From Tetraselmis striata (Eukaryota; Chlorophyta; Chlorodendrophyceae; Chlorodendrales; Chlorodendraceae): a stretch of DNA of 64,000 nt. A program made the translations under genes and the position numbers. Where the stretch lies: NCBI GenBank assembly GCA_006384855.1, contig VCJN01002967.1:1-64000 (forward strand), in the 5' to 3' direction. Below the pieces are notes generated by a model. The model ran no database searches and was not told the DNA's origin. It saw only the letters and a program-made list of their open reading frames with translations. Below are positions 46,595-57,118 of this stretch, piece after piece. The stretch's first letter is position 1; each line of letters starts with the position of its first letter.

Positions 46595-47200
46595 TTAACG
46601 CAGCCCACGGCGCCCTGATGAGAGATGCAAGCGAAGATGCGAGTCCGCGTACCGTTGGAGTCGCTCCTGGGAGAGGGACCAAAGGTGGCACACCTTGAGG
46701 CTTGGGGGGTCAGGCTGAGGCTCGCCGTGAGGCGAAGGCTGCGAATCTCCGGCCCCGGGCCATAGCGGTCCGCTTCCATGTTGCCCACCGCCCGGCTGCA
46801 TGGGCCTCATGGGCTGAGTCGTGGGTATTGGCGCCTGAGACGCCCTCCTGCCGGAACGCAAGTGCATTTGCGGAGAATCTTGCGCCATGGGGGTCACTAG
46901 CAGTGTGTCGAGAGCCTTGCTCGTTGGGTCAAAGCCAAGTGCAGCCGCAGATGTCCCCGCCACGCACAGAACTGTGCAAGCGGGCAGATGTGTGTTTCGC
47001 TCTGCGAGGACGGTCTGCCATGCTTTTGTGCACCGAGAAGCGTTAAGATGCCTCAAAGAATACAAGCGCGAGGGAGCTTGCGAGGGGTAGATGAGTGGGA
47101 AGCACAGTGGCGGCGTAGCATTCGAGGCCAGAAAAAACGGTTGGCGTGGAAGGGTAGCGACGCATCTCGTCAAAGGGCGGTGGACAGGCGTGTAGTACAT
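46595..47200 (-). CDS. Pro/Arg-rich open segment of element T, unrecognised
   Basis: A 201-residue open run on the minus strand, the first coding-like segment inside the right end of element T. It has a hydrophobic N-terminal half (FFLASNATPPLCFPLIYP) and a Pro/Gly/Gln-rich second half. The corresponding stretch in the other copy (60400-61050, plus) is ~94% alike by eye, but its frame is not kept throughout. It could be the first exon of a gene that continues into the 600-base units, or non-coding. No function proposed. Confidence 0.35.
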   Translation of the reverse strand: MYYTPVHRPLTRCVATLPRQPFFLASNATPPLCFPLIYPSQAPSRLYSLRHLNASRCTKAWQTVLAERNTHLPACTVLCVAGTSAAALGFDPTSKALDTLLVTPMAQDSPQMHLRSGRRASQAPIPTTQPMRPMQPGGGQHGSGPLWPGAGDSQPSPHGEPQPDPPSLKVCHLWSLSQERLQRYADSHLRLHLSSGRRGLR

Positions 47201-47290
47201 AGTGAAGGTTCATTTCACTGAACAGTACCTCGTACAGTGTTGGCAAGAAAAGGAAGCCAGTTTCACAGTACATTCGTACAGTGTTAGGCT

Positions 47291-47396
47291 GGACTCAAAT
47301 TTGCACCCCCCAAAAGGGGTACAATATTGAGTTAAGGGGGGTGCAATTTTGAGTCCAAAAATGTGCCCATTTTGACTCAATAATCGCCCTTTTTCC
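47291..47396 (+). repeat. Right terminal inverted repeat and hairpin of element T
   Basis: The end region includes a 21-base near-perfect inverted repeat (ggactcaaatttgcaccccc at 47291 and its partner at 47336-47356) around a 24-base AT-rich centre. Then comes the terminal part with gactcaataatcgcccttttt. Confidence 0.83.
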
Positions 47397-47406
47397 GGCC
47401 GCAATG
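47397..47406 (+). repeat. 10-base target-site duplication of element T, right
   Basis: ggccgcaatg, identical to 41101-41110. Confidence 0.88.
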
Positions 47407-48090
47407 CAACCAGCAAGTGCTGCGGCCTCCTTGATGAGAGGTGATGCCCCGGAGCAACTTTGGCAAGACAGCGCTGTCAGACCGCGTAACCTCCCATAGA
47501 GCGTTGGCGTGGCTTGGGTAGTCTCCCGACTCGACTAAAGGAAGAGTGCCACGCGCGATCATCTTTAGGCTGTCGTACAAGAAGACGGGCGCCACAATCT
47601 TGCGGTTTATGGTTTGCCATATCGCAGTGGCATAGTGGCCAGCGCATGTGTCGGCTCCGACAGGGTTGCAAAGAGTACCATACGGGCAGAAGAGGTGGAA
47701 CCAAACGACCAAAGTGCTTGGAGGCGGCTCCGGCCGGACAGATACCTTCTCGTACTTGGCGACGAGGTCCTTCGTGCCGTGAAGACTACTATCGAAAGAG
47801 CAGATACACAGTCGGAACTCGACGCAAGGCGGCGAGGGGCACAAGGTAAGAAACGCGTCCACGAAGCAATATGACCATTTGGAGTTCATCCACATTGTCG
47901 GGCCGCGCGTCAAGAGGTGGTCTAGTTCCGCCCACTGGAGGGAATACTCATGGGCCATGTCCTCTGTTGCACGTGGCCACTTCGCGAACCACTTCCGGAA
48001 GGAGTCGTGGTTGGGGTCCCACGACGGCGGAATAACGGGGTGGCGTCGAGGCCGGCGAGCGAGGCGCAGTTGCCTCCAATCCTCAGAGTT
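47397..48090 (-). CDS. MULE second gene, middle exon(s)
   Basis: Minus strand, beginning after an acceptor (gtgccgtag) at 48091. Open through NSEDWRQLRLARRPRRHP, WDPNHDSFRKWFAKWPRATE, NSKWSYCFVDAFLTL, GHYATAIWQTINRKIVAPVF and LYDSLKMIARG to STCWLHCG at the element T junction. A small intron around 47785-47845 is possible but the frame is open either way. The GHYATAIW...YDSL order loosely recalls Ulp1-type cysteine proteases, which some MULEs carry, but the DCG box was not found, so this is not asserted. The large intron before it contains the satellite array and the copia element. Confidence 0.6.
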
Positions 48091-48199
48091 CTACGGCACA
48101 AAACCGTTATAAGTACAAGAAACATATGCTCGCGGCCCCACCCGTTGTTTGCGGTGCCTGACCTAGTCCACAGTGGCTCTACGGAAAAGGCGTAGATTG

Positions 48200-49229
48200 C
48201 TGTTTTTGTCGGCATACTATACTCCCCTACATTGCAGCCTAGGCACGTATATGCATTAGTATGGCATGTTTGTCTCAGTGTGTATGTGCATACTCCTGAT
48301 GTTAACACATATCAAAAGGCTTCACTAGCTAGTGTGTCCAGCGGTACGCCCCAGATTGTTGCGCTGCTCCGCCGATAGGTACCTACCCGCCGTAACTGCC
48401 TAGTTTGTCGTAAAACCTGTCCTCCTCCGATCCATAGGGCATAACAGACCAAATATTCCGAATACTCTTGTGATAGGAACATGTTCCTGGCAGGTACTAC
48501 ACTGGCTGCGTTAGATGTGATTACGGCAAGGCATGGATTGCTGCGAGGGGCCGCAGATTGTTGTCTCTGGGAACACCGTATCGCCACACATGGATACCAC
48601 CCGTTATTTACCTGCATTTGTACGGCATGCAAGTATCAGTGTGAATGTGCACATTCTTGACGAAAATACATATGAAAAGGCTGCACTAGCTGGTGTGTCC
48701 AACAGTAGGCCCTAGATTGCTGCGCTGCTCCGCAGATTGCTACCTACCCGCCGTTAGTGCCTAGATTGTTGTACAACCCGTCATCCTCCGATTCATAGGG
48801 CGTGAAAGATCAAATATTCCGAATACACTAGGTGATAGGAACATGTTCGTAGGAGCTACTACACTTGCTGCTTTACATGTGGTTACGGCAGGGCATGGAT
48901 TGCTGCGAGGTGCCGCAGATTGTTGTCTCCAGGCACACCGTATCGCCCTACATAGATACAAGCCGTTATGTGCATTTAAATGGCATGCAAGTCTCTGTAT
49001 GAATGTGCACACGCGTGACGATCTTACATATAGAAAGGCTTCGCTAGCGTGTTTGTTTGTAGCGGCAGGCCGTAGATTGTTGCGCAGCACTGCCGATTGC
49101 TAACTACCTACCGAACGAAACTGTCAAGATTGTTAGAAAACCTGTCCTCCTCCGATTCATAGCTCACGAAAGACCAAGTCTTCCCGATACACTCGGCGAT
49201 ACAAACATGTTACTAGCGGGTACTACACT
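48200..49229. repeat. ~360-base satellite, array 2, left of copia
   Basis: Same unit and orientation as 38615-39400, landmarks at 48314, 48675 and 49032 (aaaaggct words). It continues after the copia element at 57431. It fills the intron between exons of the MULE second gene. Confidence 0.85.
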
Positions 49230-49545
49230 TGTTGGAGTATGTGCTCTGACATGTCCTTCTGGCAATCTACTGATACCAATATCAGTAGATGGCGTGCTGC
49301 GCGCGCGTCCGGACTTCACATCCGACCCGAGCAAGACAAGACAATAGCACTGTAGATATCGTAGATTACAGAACTAGTATCAGCACGCTAGTGCGCGCGC
49401 CCCGCCCATCCTAATAGGCTCGGCCCGCGCAGCTGCTCTGCTCACTTCATTAGTCCCAGCAGCTCGAGCCCGGCTCGCTGCACCCACTGTAAGTAGCTCC
49501 GAGCACTTCCACCTTCCATCACTCATCGATCGGTTGAGCCGTTCA
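49230..49545 (+). repeat. 5' LTR of the copia element
   Basis: 316 bases, starting tgttggagtatgtgctctga and ending gagccgttca. About 99% identical to 57119-57430. Confidence 0.9.
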
Positions 49546-49645
49546 GGTTATGGGCCCTCACACATTCTAGAAGTGTGCAAGTACATCTCGTCCCGGGCGG
49601 CACTGTGGCTATTAGGGCAACACTCACCTCTGGTGGCTACTGCAC

Positions 49646-50542
49646 TTGCGAATGCCAGCTGTTTATTGTCCATCCCTGCTCAACACGAATTCCATGGGTG
49701 TAGGCAGACTACTCAGCGTGTCATGGCTACAGAAACATCTACCTGGTACCATCCACTTTCCGGGTGGAACTGATTATGGCACTCTGACCATGGACGCAGG
49801 AGTGGTGCGCCTGAGAGGCTACAACGGCCTTTACCTACTGGACCTCGCGCCAGCGGATGGAGCTGCTCCTACCCCTGCTGGACAACAATATAGCATTGCC
49901 ATGCTTATTGCTACAGTCAAGGACTCTGCAGTCCTGTGGCACAAGAGATTAGGCCATCCCGGCATGGGCACAGTCCAGGCACAACATCACAATGGTGTAC
50001 CTGCTGTACCTGCCTTTCCTACGGATGTAAGGAATCTCCCCTGTCATTCATGCCTACTCAACAAAGCAACAGCCGCTATTGCCAACCGAGAGCCTACAGC
50101 CCTCCCTGATGCATTCTGCAGCCAACTCTCTGTTGACACACTGGGTCCTATCCACATCACATCACCAGGTGGCTATCGCTGGACTATCAGCATCATTTGC
50201 CGCCTATCGAGGTTTCAGTGGCACAGACATATGAGAACCAAAGAGGCAACAGAAGTGCTGACAGCCATGCGTTCAATGCTAAATGAGGTCAGACACTATT
50301 ACCTCAAGTACTGGGCAGAGTCCAGTGGTCCGTTTGCTCCCGAGGTCCGCTTTGATCGCGACTCCATCTTCGAGACAGATGCGATGGACGCTCTAGTAGG
50401 TGGCATCGGGGGACGTACTGAGTGGACAGCTCCGTACTACCATCATCAGCATGGCAAGATTGAGAGGCCATGGCGCACCATCAGGGACAGTGCCACTAGC
50501 ATGATGGCAGACATGTCAGTGCCTAGCCGGCTGTGGGTATAG
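49646..50542 (+). CDS. Copia GAG-pre-integrase and integrase part
   Basis: Open segment with the pre-integrase motif WHKRLGHPGMG near 49940, a zinc-binding LPCHSCLLNK, and the integrase core start SVDTLGPIHI. Toward the end is HHQHGKIERPWRTIRDSA, matching the conserved end of copia integrases around the catalytic Glu. It lies ~100 bases from the 5' LTR, with no room for a normal gag, and ends where the hAT begins. Part of a broken element. Confidence 0.8.
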   Translation: MRMPAVYCPSLLNTNSMGVGRLLSVSWLQKHLPGTIHFPGGTDYGTLTMDAGVVRLRGYNGLYLLDLAPADGAAPTPAGQQYSIAMLIATVKDSAVLWHKRLGHPGMGTVQAQHHNGVPAVPAFPTDVRNLPCHSCLLNKATAAIANREPTALPDAFCSQLSVDTLGPIHITSPGGYRWTISIICRLSRFQWHRHMRTKEATEVLTAMRSMLNEVRHYYLKYWAESSGPFAPEVRFDRDSIFETDAMDALVGGIGGRTEWTAPYYHHQHGKIERPWRTIRDSATSMMADMSVPSRLWV

Positions 50543-50547
50543 CTGCC

Positions 50548-50635
50548 AAGAGAATAATTCAGAATGTTTGAAACGAGAATAATTCTAGAATGATTCAGAA
50601 TGATTCGACGTCCATTCTTTCAACATTCCAAAATC
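50548..50635 (+). repeat. Left subterminal repeat cluster of the hAT
   Basis: Four to five agaat(a/g)attc words in 50 bases, then tttcaacattcc. The right end (54730-54812) has the same words, and tttcaacattcc recurs there in the same orientation. Confidence 0.7.
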
Positions 50636-51110
50636 TTTCAGGGGCGCGACGCGCGCTCCCCGCCCCGCAGCCACAGGCGCCGCCCGCAACATCGCGCCGC
50701 CTTAGCGGCTGCTGGCATGTCTCAGCGAACAGCCGATCACACGGCCGCTACACTCGGCAGGCCAGCCGCTGCCTCATAGCTCATGCGGTCGCCTACTCGC
50801 GTCACAAGCGCTGCACAAGGGCTTTTGTTTTCCGTGCTACACTGCTAGCTAGTGCGCAGTATGGACGCGCCTATGGGCTCGCTCGCGGAAGATGCAGGGT
50901 CATCTCTTTCCGCCGCGCCAGGTATGCCCTCCTCGGCTTTTCCCCTTTTACTTTCTCGCTCAGTTTTTCTCCCTCACTCTCTCTCTCTCTCTCGCCCTTT
51001 CTCTTCCTCTCTCCCTACACCCCCCCTTCTCTCTCGATATCTCGCTTTATGCTTACATGTTTTAGTGCTGCCTCTTTAAGCCGTTATGGCTGCATACTGC
51101 ATACGCAAGA

Positions 51111-54100
51111 ATGCCGACTGTGTGTGGTCCCACATGCGATGCGCCAGGCCAAGCTGAGCCACCGGCACCAGCGGCAGATCCAGAGCGTGTCGCCAATCAG
51201 GCCCTCCTGCCGACTAGCATTCCGAATCCAGACACTGTGCGCGTATGCTCCTACGGAGATCACTGCCGGGTGGCCGTTGTTGGTGGCCCGCAGCTCAGTA
51301 GCTGTGGAGAGCCAGGATGCATCAACTCGCTGCATCATCTTTGCCAGGGCGAGTACGAGGCCAAGTTCTCGGAACTCTTCGCCAACTGCGACATGCGCAA
51401 GCTTTGTTTGCCTTGCCTCAAAAAGCAGGCAAAGGACAATGGACCGCTGCCGCCTCCAGGAGACGGCGCTGGCGGCGCGCCCAGTGACGCGGACATTGCG
51501 GCTTCATCCCTTCTCGCCTCTGCAGTCTCACAGAGTATGTTCGTTCCCCTGATTCCTTAACGCCTTTATGCGTCACCTGTCTCACTGTCCGTTCTCTTCA
51601 AAAATGCTGAGTATATCCACGGTATTACAGGCGCCCCAAGCCCCGCAAGGCCACTACCACAATCAAGGCCACTAGCGCCACCAACGCGACCAACACCAGC
51701 ACCGCTCGCGCCAGCACCTACTGAAGCTACACCTGGTCCAGATAATGGGGAGGGCTCGCGTCAGGGTGCTTGTCCATTATTGCCTCAGCGCCAGCACCAT
51801 CGTTCGTATGGCAGAGGCCATACCGGGGGGCGGCGCTCGTTCAACCTGGTTGGCCTTGGATTTTGCCGCGAGACATCTGTTAATGAGAGCTTCATCAACG
51901 GTGACACAGAGACATTTGATGTCCGCCCGATAAAGGCCTTTGGATGTACCTTTTGCAGTTATAAGCTGAAAGCCCAAAAGGGAAATCTGCCCACGACCAA
52001 GATGCTGGAACATTTTTTGAAGTGTACCGAGCTGCCTGAGGTAAGCCATCAACTTGATTTTGTTGCCATGCTTCCACGCACACTGCTTATATCTATACAT
52101 GCATGTACCAAGTGCTTGAATACAAATTTTGCAACATGCAGGACAAGATACCGGAGCTCAATGACGCAACTTCAGGCTCATTTCAACGGCGCCGGACTGG
52201 TGGTGGGGGCCGCAAAACTCAGACCGTGGTCATGCACCCCCTGGTCTCTGAGTCAGCGCAAGTTGGCAACCATGGTGGCGGCAACTGCGCAGCCCGGGCT
52301 GGACTGTCTCAGCATGTTGCGCAGCCGGCGTGCCAGCCAGCCGGCCAACCAGCCGGCCAACAGGCTGCCCGTGAGGGGCCTATGCTGCAGTTTGTGGACT
52401 CAGTGACCGGGCAGCAAGCTGCAGAGATTAATATGGCCATCACCAAGTTCATTGTGGGCTGTGGGCTGCCCTTTGCCATTGTGCAGAGTGCATACTTTAT
52501 TGCTCTTCTGAGCATTCTTCGACCCGGATTTGTTGTCAATGACTGGCTGATGTCTCGATCGTGGTTCAGCAGCAAGGGCTTGGACGACCTGTACGCTCAA
52601 ATCAAAGAGCGGCTAGACAAGACGTTCAGTAGCACTGCCACTACGTCGTTGTATACCCTGGCCGGTGACGGCTTCAAGACCGAGGCCGGCGACAAGGTAG
52701 TGAACTTCACCGAGCAACTTCAATCGTGGTTGGCCTTCAAGGACTCCCATCCGGTAGGCGTAGATCGTGAGGATGTGGACATGTACGTTCCTTTGTTTAA
52801 GGCTCAGCTTGAAACTCGGCCTATCATAGACTGGGCTGGCGTCGTGGCGGACAACGTCAGATACATGCGGAACACCCTTACAGCTCTCGTGGAACTATTT
52901 CCCACTTTGCTCTGCATCGGATGTGTGGCGCACGTGCTGGATTTGTTGTGCGAGGACTTTGCCAAACTGTTGGACGAGACCGTGAACACTGCTAAGACTA
53001 TTGTGCTCTTCATTGTTCAACATGACCGCTTGCGCCAGTTGTTCCTGCGAATCAAAGGGCCACAGGGCGTTGGCCTGCGGACATTCCCAGATACCAGGTT
53101 TGGGTATGCATGCCTCATGATACAGAGTGTCCTGCGCAACAAACGGCACCTGCGCGACATGGTAGACGACGCCTCTTGGGAGGACGTATCACAAAACAAG
53201 GATGGCAGCGCTGTGGCAAACCGGGAGCTGTTCCTGGATGTCGTCGATACCAGGTCCAAGTGGGAGGACATGCAGTGCGCTGTGAACCTGTTGCTGCCTG
53301 TCAGCGACGCCCTGCAGTTCATCGAGGGCAACACCACGAGAGTTTCCTTCGTGTACCTCATCATGCTGCACATTGGCAACGATGTGGCACAATGGACCTC
53401 CGGAGCGCTTGATGGTGTGCTGCTGGATGGGCAAGAGCCTTTGTCTGTGAAAGCTTTCCGTGCCTTCCATGCTAGATGGGGAGCGACTGGTCGCATCCAA
53501 GCTGGGCTTTACGATGATGTTCACATGGTGGCCTATTTCCTGGATCCCTTCCTATGCCGGCTTGTTGAAGAGCTTCCTTTGAATGCTATTGGCGCATTCC
53601 AGAAGATCTTTGGCAAGTTTTGCGATGACGTGGAACTAGCCCAGTGCGTCAACGAGTTCATGAAGTTCCACAACGGCGATGGCGGTTATGGCATGATGAA
53701 GGACTTTGCTGAGCAGACTCACCAGCGGGAGTTTGCACGGTTGAAGGAGAAGTACTTGCGGGACCACAACTTGGGCAAGCTGCCTCACTGTGTGTCTGAG
53801 GCTATCATGTACTGCCAAGCTGCCATGAGCAATGGTAATTGCGCTATTACGTGGTGGAAGACAATGGGCAAGACTGTGAAGTCTGCAAAGAAGTTGTCTG
53901 AGATAGCAGTCAGGGTTTTGTCGCTTGCACCTACCGCAGCGCCCGTAGAGCGCATGAACAGCATACACAAACTGATTCAAACAAAAGGGCGGGCTGCTCT
54001 AAAACATCAGCGCGTAGTGAAGCTGATGTTTTGCTATGTCAACATGCGGCTGCTTGATTCCATAGATGAGGAGATGGTAGGTATGATAGAGGATATGCTG

Positions 54101-54223
54101 CTCCAAGAGATTGCTGCGATGGATGCTGCTGCCGCATCTTCGAATGTTACTGGCAACGCAACCAACCACGAGGGAGATATTGGTGATGCTGCGCTAGCCA
54201 ATGCGGATGAGGGCGCGGGTTGA
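51111..54223 (+). CDS. hAT transposase with N-terminal Cys-rich domain
   Basis: Three exons, all in phase: 51111-51534, 51631-52040 and 52142-54223, about 971 residues. Residues ~35-105 are Cys/His-rich (VCSYGDHCRVAV, CGEPGCINSLHHLCQGEYE, LCLPCLKKQ), a likely zinc-binding domain not standard for hATs. A BED-type finger follows (FGCTFCSYKLKAQKG ... HFLKC, ~245-275). Exon 3 carries the DUF659-like part (LAGDGFKTEAGDKVV), the RNase H-like core with VADNVRYM, LLCIGCVAHVLDLL and FPDTRFGYA, and the C-terminal dimerisation region (LAPTAAPVERMNSIHKLI, ~860-910). No stop or frameshift was found. The protein would cut out and reinsert the element. A short Gln/Ala/Pro repeat lies near residue 345. Confidence 0.88.
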
Positions 54224-54729
54224 TCGAATTTGGTGATTTGGTGTAATAATGTTATTGGCTAGCTACTTGCAGCAATAAATGTGAAGTAGGCATGCCGGCC
54301 TTCTCATCCTTCTGGCACGCATTGTTACGTGGGACGTCACATGCATGTTTTTACTACTTAAAGCATATATGTTCGTATCAGCATCATCATGATCAGGATT
54401 AATATCAACAGCATAACAGGAGCAATACGGGTACTCCCGGCATTATTAATCCGACGCTGACTGAACGCATAATCAACTTCATTTAATTTGCCCTCTCGAT
54501 CTGCCACGATATAGCGTACGAGTATTAGCGAGCACTGTTCCTCTGTATGTACCTAGGTACATGAACTCGTGCACGATGAGTAGTCGATGAGGCAGTCGAG
54601 GCATGTACGACAGTTCCTGTACGAGGCAGTCGCTAGGGGACGTGAGTACAGGGCACCCGTAGATGCCCAGATATGCAGACGAAGGACGGGCCGCGCGCGC
54701 ACTTTTCGCCAGTGTTTAGATGTTTCAAA

Positions 54730-54812
54730 GATTCTCAGAATGATTCTGAGAATCATTCTAGATTTAGAATGATTGCAGAATAATTCAATCCGCTCTTTCA
54801 ACATTCCGGGAT
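54730..54812 (+). repeat. Right subterminal repeat cluster of the hAT
   Basis: Contains cagaatgattctgagaatca and further agaat-type words, followed by ctctttcaacattcc. Similar to the left cluster. Confidence 0.7.
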
Positions 54813-54982
54813 TTTGGCACCTATAGCTGTGGGCAACCGCAATCAGCACAGCGTTCTGGCTGAAGAACCGGCGTGCTGTCACAGCGGCTGGTAATTCGGA
54901 TGGCAGACAGACACCGCTCTCTGTACTGACCAAAGGCAATGTTGATTCACATATTGACAAAGGTAGAGTCTATGGCTGCAAG

Positions 54983-57049
54983 GTGTTTGTCAAGGTCCCT
55001 GATGGCACTCGCAAAAAGCTAGACTCCAAGGCCTGGACTGGCATCTTTGTGGGCTACCCTGGCAGCGCACCTGGGTGGATGGTCTTGAACCCCACCACAG
55101 GCAGGGTCACTGTCAGCGTCCATGTCCGTTTCCTCGAGAATGAGAGCGGCTTCGCTCCGGATCCACACACTGACAGCTCCATCATACTTGAGGCTGAGGT
55201 AGAACAGCCCACGGTGGAGATGGATCTAGATGAGCAACAAGAGCACCCAGCGCAGACAGCCATCAGTGATCAGCATAGCAGACCCATCCGGGAGAGACGA
55301 CCCCCAGCTCGGTATCAGGCCATGATGGCATGCGGCAGCATCTGTTTGGACCGTGACCCATCTGACCCCCAACCAGATTATGCTTGCTATCCTCCAGACC
55401 CCAGCGGCGAGAGCAACATGCAGCAGACAGTTGCACTCTTGAGTGCTGCGGGCATACTTACACCTCGCAACTTCAAAGAGGCGATGAGCCCAGAATTCCG
55501 CGACCTCTGGAAACCAGCCATCCACAAGGAGTATGAGGGTCTGATGGCCAACCGTACATGGGAACTAGTTGACTGCCCACCTGGTGCGACAATCCTACCC
55601 AATCAGTGGGTCTTTGTGGCCAAGGCAGCACCTGATGGCACCCTGGACAAGGCGAAAGCCAGAGCTGTTGTATGTGGCAACTACCAGAAAGATGGCGACA
55701 CGTGCAAGGAAACATACGCACCTGTCATCCGCATTTCCAGTCTGCGGGTCTTCTTCATCATCGTGGCCGCCATGCAGCTCCACCTCCGGCAGCTTGATGC
55801 TGTGGCGGCGTACCTCAACGCTTCCATTCCGGCAGATGAGTATCTGTACATGCGTCAGCTTCAGGGGTTTGATGATGGTTCTGGCAGAGTCTGCAGACTT
55901 CTCAAGTGTCTGTATGGCCTCCGCCAGTCTGGCAGATACTGGTGCAAGCTGTTGGCAATGTGGCTAATCAGTGTCGGCTGGATCCAATGCAAGGCAGACC
56001 CATGCATCTTCATCCTACGGCAGAGAGAAATCTACGCTGCCATGGGAGTCTATGTGGACGACATGGAACTGGCTGGCAATGACGACACTTGGTTGGACAG
56101 CTTTGAAACTGACTTGCGTAATCGGTTCGTGGTCAAGAGACAACACGACCCTTGGGTTATTGGGATGTCCGTGTCCTACGATCGATCTAACCGACGCATC
56201 ACCCTCACATTGACAGCCTACATCAAGGAGATTCTGGAGAGATTCGGCATGCTTGACTGCAAGAAGTCCGACGTACCTATGGTGGCCGACTTCTGCAAAC
56301 AGCCACTTACCAGTGTCTCCGAATCACCCTTGCTGGACGCTGATGGTCGGTCACAGTACGTGCGACTGATGGGCTGCCTCCTGTACGTCAGCACTTGCAC
56401 TCGACCAGACATCACGACGGCCCTCAGTATCCTGGGCAGTGTTCAGAAGGAGCCACGTGTGATGCACATGACAGCGCTTAAGAAGGTGTTACGATACCTG
56501 AAAGGCACTATGCATCGTGGCATCACTACTCTGGGTGCCGACTCGACTGACAACCTGCGACTGGTCGGCTATGCAGATGCCGACTTCGCCGCCGACCTAA
56601 TCCAGCGCCGATCCCGTGGTGGGTACCTGTTCCGTCTCGGAGATCACGGGGCATGCAGCTACAAGTCGGCTCTTATGCCCACGGCGACGCAGGAAACCGG
56701 TGGCGGCATTGCACAGTCGACTGTCGATGCCGAGACAGTGTCATTGGCACAGGCGATCAAAGATGGCATTCACCTCAAAATGCTCGTCTCTGAGATCCTT
56801 GGTAGTCCGGTGCAACCACTCATCATGATGGAGGACAACCAAGGGGCGATCAGCTACGCCACAAACGCTGTCATCAGTGATAGGACGAAACACATTGATG
56901 TCAAGTGGCACTTTGTCAAAGACCATGTGGAGGCAGGCACAGTCAGGGTCAACTACATCGCCACCGACCTCAACACGGCGGACATGATGACCAAACCCCT
57001 GCCTCGACCTGCACTGGAGAAGCACGCCCGCTTTGCTATGGGCTGGTGA
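54983..57049 (+). CDS. Copia reverse transcriptase - RNase H part
   Basis: A 688-residue open frame. It begins with the region after the integrase (FVGYPGSAPGWMVLNP) and an acidic linker, then the RT (WELVDCPPGATILPNQWVF, KARAVVCGNYQ, YAPVIRISSLR, LDAVAAYLNA, CLYGLRQSGRYW) with the catalytic YVDDMEL near 56060. RNase H follows (YADADFAADL, EDNQGAISYATN, RTKHIDVKWHFVKD). It ends 70 bases before the 3' LTR. Part of a broken element. Confidence 0.88.
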   Translation: MFVKVPDGTRKKLDSKAWTGIFVGYPGSAPGWMVLNPTTGRVTVSVHVRFLENESGFAPDPHTDSSIILEAEVEQPTVEMDLDEQQEHPAQTAISDQHSRPIRERRPPARYQAMMACGSICLDRDPSDPQPDYACYPPDPSGESNMQQTVALLSAAGILTPRNFKEAMSPEFRDLWKPAIHKEYEGLMANRTWELVDCPPGATILPNQWVFVAKAAPDGTLDKAKARAVVCGNYQKDGDTCKETYAPVIRISSLRVFFIIVAAMQLHLRQLDAVAAYLNASIPADEYLYMRQLQGFDDGSGRVCRLLKCLYGLRQSGRYWCKLLAMWLISVGWIQCKADPCIFILRQREIYAAMGVYVDDMELAGNDDTWLDSFETDLRNRFVVKRQHDPWVIGMSVSYDRSNRRITLTLTAYIKEILERFGMLDCKKSDVPMVADFCKQPLTSVSESPLLDADGRSQYVRLMGCLLYVSTCTRPDITTALSILGSVQKEPRVMHMTALKKVLRYLKGTMHRGITTLGADSTDNLRLVGYADADFAADLIQRRSRGGYLFRLGDHGACSYKSALMPTATQETGGGIAQSTVDAETVSLAQAIKDGIHLKMLVSEILGSPVQPLIMMEDNQGAISYATNAVISDRTKHIDVKWHFVKDHVEAGTVRVNYIATDLNTADMMTKPLPRPALEKHARFAMGW

Positions 57050-57118
57050 GCACACTCCGGAAGTGACGACGCCACACGGGTCCCGTTCTGGAACCCCCGG
57101 TGTACCGTCGAGGGGGGC

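Larger units (their letters stand above)
41111..47396 (-). mobile_element. Element T: TIR DNA transposon without recognised transposase, complete copy
   Basis: 6,286 bases flanked by the 10-base duplication ggccgcaatg. The ends are imperfect inverted repeats of ~60 bases: left ggtacagggcacatttttga, right (reversed) ggaaaaagggcgattattga. Both continue into gagtcaaaa and ggactcaaaa words and end in a run of six C. Each end also contains a hairpin. Inside, read on the minus strand, are a Pro-rich open segment, three ~600-base tandem units, a 30-base minisatellite, a ~190-base satellite and three ~250-base coding-like units. No transposase was found, so it is probably mobilised in trans. Duplication length and end structure suggest a MULE relative. 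A second copy starts at 60209. Confidence 0.8.
50538..54829 (+). mobile_element. hAT DNA transposon, appears intact
   Basis: Inserted in the copia element with the direct repeat tatagctg at 50538-50545 and 54822-54829, a good fit to the 8-base duplication of hATs. The inverted termini can be read as tgccaa...ttggca (50544 and 54819), so the exact border is uncertain by 2-6 bases. About 60-90 bases inside each end are clusters of agaatnattc-type words in both orientations, likely transposase binding sites. It contains a full three-exon transposase gene. Being nested in a young copia element, it is the most recent datable insertion here. Confidence 0.82.

Noticed and set aside
47397-48090. Ulp1-type cysteine protease in the MULE second gene
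   Set aside because: Only a loose H...YDSL resemblance; no DCG catalytic box or Gln was found downstream.
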